Assembly (NCBI GenBank): GCA_021397845.1
Contig: CM038040.1
Location: 24,402,315-24,466,314 of the forward strand
Direction of reading: 5' to 3'
Source of the DNA: Areca catechu
Lineage: Eukaryota; Streptophyta; Magnoliopsida; Arecales; Arecaceae
Length of the DNA stretch: 64,000 nt
In this document: positions 56,095 to 64,000 of the stretch, one piece after another
How the letters are laid out: each line of letters begins with the position of its first letter
Position numbering within the stretch: the stretch's first letter is position 1
The notes under the pieces: generated by a model
Told to the model about the DNA's origin: nothing
Database searches by the model: none
The model's input: only the letters and a program-made list of their open reading frames with translations
Program-made: the position numbers and the translations under genes

Positions 56095-56372
56095 AAGAAT
56101 GATGATAAGAAGGAGATAAGGAGAAAGGGGGAGGGAGGAAGAGGGACATTAATAATAGAGAAGGGGAGCAATTAGAGGAGGAGGAAGAAGAGAAAAAGCA
56201 GGATGGGATTGTAGGAGGAAGGAGGAGAATTGTGGCAGGGGGAAGATGATGGAGAAGGATGATGAGGAGGAAAATGGCATAAGGAGGAAGGGGAAGAGAG
56301 GGAAAGGGAACGGAAGAGTGATGTCGGCGATGGAGAAGGAAGGGAATAATCGGAGAGGAGGAGAAAGATATT
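56095..56372. repeat. Second purine-rich tract, about 280 bp
   Basis: A/G-rich on the plus strand like the tract at 54355. It is followed by AGTCATTTCATAAAA and ATTATATTGAAATATTATGA, related to text just before the first tract (AAATATTTCAATATAGTCAT, in inverted sense). Confidence 0.8.
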
Positions 56373-56375
56373 TTA

Positions 56376-57550
56376 GTCATTTCATAAAATTATATCATGG
56401 TCATGTGATATCATTAGATAGATAGCATGATTATATTGAAATATTATGACTAGTAAAAAAAATAATTTGATGTTTTTTAAAGTACAATCAAGATAAGATT
56501 GATATGGTATGATATATTTAAAAATTGTCAAGTCTATGTAGATTCTACGTGGCTCACCACCTTACTCGCTAGCTCAGCACAAGGATATCTGATCCGTCGG
56601 CTCAGTACAAGAAGCAGATTCCTCAAATCCAGATATGCAGTCCTAGAGATCGTGCAAGGAAACTCAATATACCCTCTTTTTGCAAGAGGACAGGTAATCT
56701 TGCACCATGACTTTTAACACTGGCCATTACTCATTAATGTAGGTTTTCTACGAAAGCACACCTATCATGAAAACGAGCTTGCACCATTTTTATCCACTCC
56801 TCGAGGGGCATGCACACTGTAACGACGTGTTGACCATCACTCTGTACTGTATTACATCTTTTAAATATTAGATACTCTATATACATTGTCTATAAAATCT
56901 ATTTTCTAGACTCTTTAGATAAATCTTTTTTATAAGACTTTCTCTGAGTAAGCTCTTTGAAAGTTCCAAATCCTTTAAGAATCTCAACAGTTTTTTCAGA
57001 GCCACTCAAAAGTTTTAAATTATTATTCAGATAAAGGCTAGAACTATTTTATCTCATCCAAGCCCCACTCACTCTCTTGAGCGTCGTTAATGCCGATCTC
57101 TACCTCCTCGCCTATACTTTACTATATTGACCAGCTGCTTTCACTACTTTATTTAAATTTTACCATATCTACTTGTCACTTTCATTATCTCATCTATGCC
57201 CGATCATATCCACCTGTTATTCGTTCTCTCCTACTTTATTCCTAAACTATTTATTTAGCGGTTACAGTTTCCTATCTTTTTTTTTTTTTTTTTGTTTACT
57301 CCCGTGAAAGATTCAGGCATCGAAAGGATTTATCATGAAGAACCATCCAATCATGCCTGGGTTTTTATTTATTTTTTATTTTATATGTTACGGAATATCC
57401 ATGCTAGGAAAGCTGGAACTATTCGATCCAGCAACTTTCTCAAGTGGAACAGCAGCAAGGTATTTTTGTAATTTACTCTGGATATTTGGAAAAAGAAATT
57501 TTATGTGCAATGGCTTTTAGGGGCGTTGCCATCAGAAAGCTTGGACGGAA
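56376..57550. other. Upstream region of the D-cysteine desulfhydrase gene
   Basis: Holds the promoter and 5' UTR by position. A poly(T) run of 18 lies at about 57277-57294. I could not assign a TATA box or a transcription start with confidence. Confidence 0.4.
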
Positions 57551-57790
57551 ATGAATTCCACACTCCTCTTACAGCCGGCCTACTGTGCTGCTGCCGTTGC
57601 CAATAAGAGGCTTCAAGTTCGAACCTTTCCAAGCCGCAGAAAGAGCACCATCTCGTCCATAATGGCCGGCCGCGACCCGAGGCCCACAACTCCGACCATC
57701 GGTGGTTTCCTCGCGAAGAAGCCCTACGAGCCCCCCTCCTGGGCTTCTCATCTCAATCCCATCCCCTCCCACACCTTCTCTCTCGGTCAC
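57551..57790 (+). CDS. D-cysteine desulfhydrase exon 1 (coding part)
   Basis: 240 bases, 80 codons, ending ...HTFSLGH at donor GTGAGT. It includes the likely transit peptide and the start of the mature enzyme. Confidence 0.88.
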
Positions 57791-60700
57791 GTGAGTCCTT
57801 CCTTGCTTCTTTATTTCGATATTCTAATCGACGGCGAAATGTTTGTGATGTGATGTGAGTTCTAGACTTTGTTTGGAGATTGGAAGTCGTGAAATCGGAA
57901 CCCGAAGGTTTCGGATTTTTCGGGGTAAGAGACTATCGTGCTTTCATTCGATTGAAAAAAAATGAGAGAAATATATGACTTGATTTTGGGGCAATCATGA
58001 CTGTTTAGATGTTTTCTCCTTTTCCAAAAGTTGTTCTTCGCCCGAAGAAGAGCAAAAGAGAGAATGAAGTAAGAGAGAGGCGATGTTCTGCTTTTTCATA
58101 TTATCAAGATATAATATTTAATGAAGTTGGTGGGAGGGAAAAGGTTTTGTTGTTGTTGTTGTGATGAATCAAAAGACACTATGGATTGTTATCTTGATTT
58201 CAAATGAATTTGGTTCAATTTTCTTGTTAGTCTGGCATCATAACCTATGCCGTATTAAACTAGGCATGACACACTGCCAGAAATTAGATTGAACATGGTA
58301 ACACGTAGACGCTTGCACATGAATGCGTGCGGGTCTGTATATGTGGGAGAGGAGGCAGTGGCATGGCATGGAATTAACGTTCCTGGTGCATAGCAATTTT
58401 GTCCCAGTTTTGACATTTATGCTAACATGGATGGTAGACCATATAGGTCGATGGTTCGCATACATATCTTGGAAAATGCAGATAGTCCAAAATTCAAGTG
58501 ATCTCGATTGTTCACAATGATGGACCAAAATAACATTAATGTTTTCTTATTGGAAATCATTTGTTTAAGTGGTTTCTCAATCACATGGATAACAAGTCTT
58601 AAGAACATTCAGGATCTTGGATGGAGGAGCTCTTGACATTGCAAATCATGATAAATGGCCCTGTCATATTTTTGACTGTAAGGCATGACATAGAATTCAT
58701 TCCCTATATATGGTCAAGTGGGCGAGTGAGGGCCATTTACCTGATGTTGTACATGAACTTGGCCCGTATGCCTTTTTAATACTTGCTTTTGCATCATTAT
58801 CATGACTAATCTTGACCATATTCCAGGCTTCCATAGAAAAAATTGTTAATGGATATATTCTTTTGCTGTGGTTTCAACTTTCAAGGTTTAACCTCTTATT
58901 TATAATTACCTTTTTCTGATAATCTGATTCTTTACTCATGTTGTTTGGTGACTATATCAGCTTCCCACTCCAATTCACAAATGGAACCTTCCCAATCTGC
59001 CAGAAGATACTGAAGTGTGGATAAAGGTATTCAACAGATTTTAAGAGGTCAACTTGGTTTCAGTAGATAATTCTATAAATGTGACACTAGTTTCTATGTT
59101 GTATGTGCTGACATTCTTTGTTGGATTGATGTTATATATTGTTATAGTTATTTGTAAACTGACTGGAAATTTGGATTATATAGCGTGATGATCTTTCGGG
59201 AATGCAATTGAGTGGGAACAAAGTCAGAAAGTTGGAATTCTTGATGGCTGATGCTGTGGCTAATGGTGCAGACTGTATTATTACTGTTGGAGGTATTCAA
59301 AGCAATCACTGTCGTGCGACTGCTGTGGCTGCAAGATATCTGAATCTTGACTGCTATCTGATACTACGCACCTCCAAGGTGACTCCCTCAAAGTAGATTT
59401 GCAGGATTTTTTTTTTTTTTTAAAGCCAAAAGGATGGAAAGCGGCAAGCTCAGTTGTTGACTTCGATATATAATCTCGACATTTTAGTTGCCAATGGCTG
59501 TTTTGTCTACTTTTACAGGTTCTAGTGGACAGAGATCCTGGTTTGATTGGCAATCTCCTAGTTGAGCGATTAGTTGGGGCTCGTGTTGAACTTGTATCGA
59601 AAGAAGAATATGCAAAGATAGGCAGTGTGGTTTGTCCCCTTCTGCTATAATGCTGTTCTCTTTTTAATTAAACTGTCTACCTCAAGAACAGTTTTTCCTT
59701 TGTCCTCCCATGACCAGAAAAATGGCAATTCCTTATCATCAACAAAGCAGCACTATTGTATCTGGATCACTGTTACCACAAGCTATATATCAAAATGAAT
59801 GTGCTTCCTGCAGAATATTAGTGGTTCCATCTTATTTTATTCTAAAAAATTTATACATCTACTTTGTGTTCCATAATAACCTTCCATTCTACTATCGCTT
59901 ATCTAATTCTTTTATCCAGATGGTGTCTTTCCATTTTTTTATCAATTGTGCAAATCGATTCTTCATTGATACTTTAGCTGAAAGAGTCCAATGTTGAGCT
60001 TGTTGGACATGGTAGGACTGTAGTTTCTGCTTGAGCAGACCAAGATTACATTCTACTAGGAATCCATATTGTGTTAGGACAGTCAATAACTTGACTTTGC
60101 AATGTCAGAGAATCTCTTTGAGGTTCTTTAATGTGGATATGCAACCTCCTATGAAATATTTCTTCTGTCCATGTGAACCCATAATTAGGATTTCCACTAT
60201 TAACTCAATATAAAATTGAATTCTTAAACGATATAATCTTGTGCATATTTTCCTCTTTGATGACATTTGAGCTCTGAGCATATATCGCTACTTGCTACTG
60301 TGAAATGTTGAGACCTTTTTTTAAAAAATAATTTACAACTAAATACACTATTTATATATGAACATTGTTTTCTTAAAATTCAGGAATTTCTAACCATTGA
60401 TATGCAGCTAAATTCTTGAACTTTGAATCCTATGTTGCAATGTTTATCAGATATAACATGAACATATTTTGAATGCTGATTCTTGTATTCTTGTGAATCA
60501 TTTGCCAGCATGTTCTTCATTTCTTATGTAGATAAAATTATTTTCAGATTTTCATTGAGCCTCAACATAAAATGTTTGATTTTTTAAAATTCTTCTCCCA
60601 CTTAATCTATCCAGTGCTCCAAATATACCACTTCCCTTTTTGCTGTTCCATACTGTTGTATTTGTCTGTAATGTTTATCTCACAGTGTTTATTTGCCACC

Positions 60701-61681
60701 AACTCACTTCTAGCAATTCTAAAGCTACATGCTAGATTAAATTGTGAATCAATTGAATTTCAAAACAACTTTAAAAAGGACATTATTATGGCCTGACACA
60801 TAAATAGCTCCTCTGATCCGAGCCTCTACAAAGACTTAAAAAGATATTGATGAAGGGTTGCTCCTTATCACTGCTTGAAGGTTCCAGCACCATGGAGCTT
60901 ATATTCCATTTGTTTTCGATTGATGCATTTTGAACCAGCTTAATTTCATCAGCTATTTTAAAAACAAAATGTACTATCAGATGCCATAATGCTTCCTTTC
61001 CAGTTTTCATGTGGATTGTGAAAATAAAGAGTGCGGTCAACTGCTTTTAATTTCTAATATGCATTCTTTGTTTTCTATGATAACATAACCATACCCATTG
61101 AGCTTTATTCCAACTGTTTACAGTCAGCTTTACAAATTCTTCTCCACTCAATAAGGTACCCTGTTCCATTACAATTATGTTGGTACATAACAGAACGCTG
61201 TCCTTTGGTCTGTCCTTTTAATCCTAAGGTAGTTATTTTAAGATTGTTTTGTACCAAAGGGCTCATCCTTTTCACATTTCTCAAGATTTTCACTAGGCGA
61301 ATTTTACTGTCATTTTGTTTAAATACCAATTGAACTGCTGATTCTCAAATTTGGTGTCAGATCATGTATATTATTGTACAATTATAATGTGTGGACAGTT
61401 ATATGCCAAGAAAGCATTTGGGTTCACTGATATTACTAAATATGCTGATTTGATGAACTATATTTTGTGCTTCATAACTGACATTTTAACTATTTTATTG
61501 AAACCTTATGTTTTTCAGTTGATTCTGTATGTTCCCTTTTTCTCATTCGAGAGTTATATCACTCTAATTCTACTTTCAATTGGTCTTAGACTCTTGCTGA
61601 CTTGCTAAAAAAGAGACTATTAAGTGAAGGGAGAAAACCATATGTTATTCCTGTTGGTGGATCAAACTCTCTTGGAACTTG
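57551..61681 (+). CDS. D-cysteine desulfhydrase (PLP-dependent), exons 1-5 of an incomplete gene
   Basis: Five exons join in frame to 234 complete codons plus two bases: 57551-57790, 58961-59026, 59184-59378, 59519-59629 and 61590-61681. All introns are GT-AG. The enzyme degrades D-cysteine to pyruvate, H2S and ammonia, uses pyridoxal phosphate and is related to ACC deaminase. Visible marks are FLAKKPYEPPSWASHLNPIP, LPTPIHKWNLPNLP, RDDLSGMQLSGNKVRKLEF (with the PLP lysine expected in SGNKVRKLE), TVGGIQSNHCRATA and PYVIPVGGSNSLGTW. The first 38 residues are Ser/Arg/Ala-rich without acids, like an organelle transit peptide. A second Met (MAGRDPRPTT, 57662) could start a shorter form. The rest of the PLP fold lies past position 64000. 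Plant DCD is mitochondrial by report; I infer the same here. Confidence 0.93.
58961..59026 (+). CDS. D-cysteine desulfhydrase exon 2
   Basis: 66 bases, 22 codons, LPTPIHKWNLPNLPEDTEVW plus IK. The acceptor is TATCAG and the donor GTATTC. Confidence 0.93.
59184..59378 (+). CDS. D-cysteine desulfhydrase exon 3 (PLP lysine exon)
   Basis: 195 bases, 65 codons. It holds SGNKVRKLEF and GGIQSNHCRATA. The donor is GTGACT, a weaker match than the others. Confidence 0.93.
59519..59629 (+). CDS. D-cysteine desulfhydrase exon 4
   Basis: 111 bases, 37 codons, VLVDRDPGLIGNLLVERLVG to KIGSV. The acceptor is TTACAG and the donor GTTTGT. Confidence 0.93.
59630..61589 (+). other. D-cysteine desulfhydrase intron 4 (1960 bp)
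   Basis: AT-rich intron with no bounded transposon and no alternative coding exon seen. Confidence 0.7.
61590..61681 (+). CDS. D-cysteine desulfhydrase exon 5
   Basis: 92 bases, TLADLLKKRLLSEGRKPYVI through GGSNSLGT and two bases of the next Trp codon. The donor is GTGAGC. The next exon (GYIEA... in relatives) is not found before 64000. Confidence 0.92.
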
Positions 61682-64000
61682 GTGAGCTAAGTCTAAATTA
61701 TACTTCTTGTGGTGCCCTTTTATCATTCTTGTACACAGTTATTGCTCATAGTTTGCAACTACTGGTTTGGCAAGATCAACTGGCTTTGCTTTATACTTTC
61801 CATGCACTTATATAATCTTTTAACCAAGGATCGCCGAACTGAACCGGATCGGCACCAAACCGACACGGTTTGGCTATAAAAATCGATTCCCCCTTTAAAA
61901 ATATATTAAAAAAAATTAGGAATTGGTCCGAACTGGTACGAACTGGTCAGTTCGGCTAGTTTGGGACCGGTTCGGACCGGTTTTTATTTTTTATTTTTGG
62001 TTGTTAGTTGAGAGGGGGGAGGAAGATAATTTTTTCTCAATTCACCAAGATCGGTACCCATACCGGTACGGTACCATACCATACCGGTTGCTGATCGGTA
62101 CGAGTCTCGGTACCGGTTCAGCGACCTTGCTTTTAACTCTTGAGTCTACTTTGTCAACATGATGATGCAAATATAGGATTTCAGAACTGGTTTTTGTAGG
62201 AGAAGTTTAGGTGTGCCAAGCACCAATAATCTATTTATCTGAATCAAGAAGATGCAGTCAGATGGAGTCCCAATAATCTCATGTGTTTTGTAAAAAAACA
62301 AAAATCCAGATATTCATATGCATTGGCTTAAATGGAGATTATTGCTTATATCCTCAGAGTTTGGTGTTTTCAGCATTGTTATTATAGTGCCACCGGGGTA
62401 TTTGCATGTTTTTCAGATCATGTCTAGAAACAATTAAAACATTTACAAGGAGAATTAAGATAAGTTGTAAGTCAAAGGTGTAATAAAGATGAATTATTCT
62501 GCCGATAATTTCAAATAGCACCCAGCCAGATTTCAGTGTATGTAGTCTGCTGCAGTAGTCATATAAGAATGTAGTGGTATTATATAGGTGTCTAAAAGAC
62601 TAAAACTCAAAAGCATAATAATACATGCATTAGAATAGATACTCTACAAAGGTGTAGCGTACATGTGAAAGATGCTGCCTTATCTGTACTAAAATGGTAT
62701 TATGTTGTAGAATTATCCTAAACAACTTTCTAGATACAAATCAATAGAAAAAAGCTGTTAAATTAGTTAGTCGTTTGAGATCCATTCTGTTCAGATGATA
62801 TAAGAAATTTATTTTCTTAGATAGTTTTCTACAGATACCATTTGTAAGTTTCTTCTTCTGATTATGATAATCCATGTACTTCTTGGTCAGGTCTAAATTG
62901 TACTTAATAGGCCCACTTAGATAAAAAGTGTTTTTTTTTAATTATCATGAGCAAAATATAATTCCTTCATTATCTGACCGGTAATATAATGAATTCTTTG
63001 CAGCAAGTATTACATGTCTCAGGAATGGATATTAATGGATTGTGTTTTAAATTAGTAGATAAGTGTATGTACATAAGTGTGTCTGTCATTAACAGGTAGT
63101 AGATCATGCCAATCATAAGCTGTTTCTCATGTTCCTTCATGATTTCTTAAAGTTGATAACACATTTCACTTGTACAGAACCAGAATAAGATTTGGTCAAA
63201 GACTTAATTAATGTATCAGTTGTTTCCGGTTCAGAATTGGAAGTTTCACTGTTTGTTTTGACTCAGAAAATAAATCAAAAACAAAAAAAAAAGAAGTTAA
63301 AGCTGAGAAAAATAATTTTGGTTTTATTGGTATAAAGTTTGCTTTGACCCTTAAAATTAGTTTAGGAGAGCATCTGTCTCTGAAACTGGATTCTTAGTTC
63401 AGAATGAGCTAGAAATGTGAGTTAGTTAGATGTAGATTATACATGACTAGGACTGCTTACCAAAGTTGGTCAAACCTATAAGAGGTACTAAAATATGGTA
63501 ACATTTTCTTGAACTTTTTGAATGGACAAGTATATATGTAATTCATACCTGATTCTGCTAACCTGAAAAAAGGAAAACAAAAACCAGCCAATTCATGTGA
63601 TTCGACTTGTTAAAGCTGGATGGCCAACCACCATGATGTAGCACCTTGAAGCAAGTGATTTAAAAGCAGCCTGTCTAACCATGATTTGCAACTGATTGAT
63701 TTAACATGGGGGAACTTTCATCTTTAATTTCTCATTTTTAAAGTGGTCTTCTTCCATATGAGCATCAGTTTTATAGGTGATATTTCTAAATGTTTTAGCT
63801 AGGGAAATACTGGTGTAAAATGTAGTTTGGATAACTAAGATATTAGGAGAACATGAATCAGCTGATTGACCTCTGAATTGGTAAAGATTTGACAATGTAC
63901 AAAAATTTATACTTGAATCAACCAAGCCAAATTGATCTACTATTAAAGTCAACCAAATTATGCATATGATGTGGTTCTAAGCTTCTAATTATGGTCAACC
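61682..64000 (+). other. D-cysteine desulfhydrase intron 5, open at the window end
   Basis: At least 2.3 kb of AT-rich intron containing the MITE at 61825. No further exon is visible on the plus strand. A 250-base minus-strand open frame near 63701-63952 shows no domain and is taken as chance. Confidence 0.6.
61825..62129. mobile_element. hAT MITE with perfect 8-bp TSD in the D-cysteine desulfhydrase intron, 305 bp
   Basis: CTTTTAAC flanks both sides exactly (61817-61824 and 62130-62137). The left end CAAGGATCGCCGAACTGAACC pairs with the reversed right end CAAGGTCGCTGAACCGGTACC. It carries GGTACCG and CCGGTTCGG words like both subterminal regions of the 4.9-kb hAT element at 86-4991. Confidence 0.93.

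Overview
This is a plant nuclear window, most likely from a monocot with a large, repeat-rich genome. A palm-like genome is my guess from the repeat style and very long introns; the sequence alone does not prove it. Only two ordinary genes can be recognised, and both are cut by the window. A cyclic nucleotide-gated channel gene of the CNGC19/20 type lies on the minus strand; its coding exons 1-3 are at 19212-18781, 11441-11253 and 7964-7866. A D-cysteine desulfhydrase gene lies on the plus strand; its exons 1-5 run from 57551 to 61681. Both genes have multi-kilobase introns filled with small transposons.

Almost everything else is mobile DNA, and much of it can be bounded to the base by target-site duplications (TSDs). 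From left to right:
- the 3' end of a Ty1/copia element (1-5659), split inside its RNase H domain by a 4.9-kb hAT transposon (86-4991, 8-bp TSD) with a decayed BED/DUF659/hATC transposase;
- hAT-type MITEs at 7195, 17985 (weak), 19980, 28130 and 61825, and a 944-bp fold-back element at 16062;
- a copia LTR with its primer-binding site (13656-14204);
- a tRNA-type SINE with a 14-bp TSD (20950);
- a composite region (22086-26909) that carries intronless HSP70 and berberine-bridge-enzyme-like gene fragments head to tail;
- a 5'-truncated LINE (32400-33458);
- a Mutator-like fold-back element with an internal tandem array (34555-35270);
- a TRIM-like small LTR element (38317-39609);
- a 13.6-kb Ty3/gypsy element (39624-53183).

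The gypsy element carries gag, protease, RT, RNase H, a second RNase H and integrase in sense. A spliced open reading frame lies antisense between integrase and the 3' LTR. This layout fits the Tat/Retand lineage. All its reading frames are broken, and two hAT MITEs are inserted in the antisense gene.

Several hAT MITEs share terminal CARGGTTC-like ends and GGTACC-rich subterminal repeats with the 4.9-kb hAT element. The window therefore holds a plausible parent and its non-autonomous descendants. I found no tRNA or rRNA gene, CRISPR array or bacterial feature.
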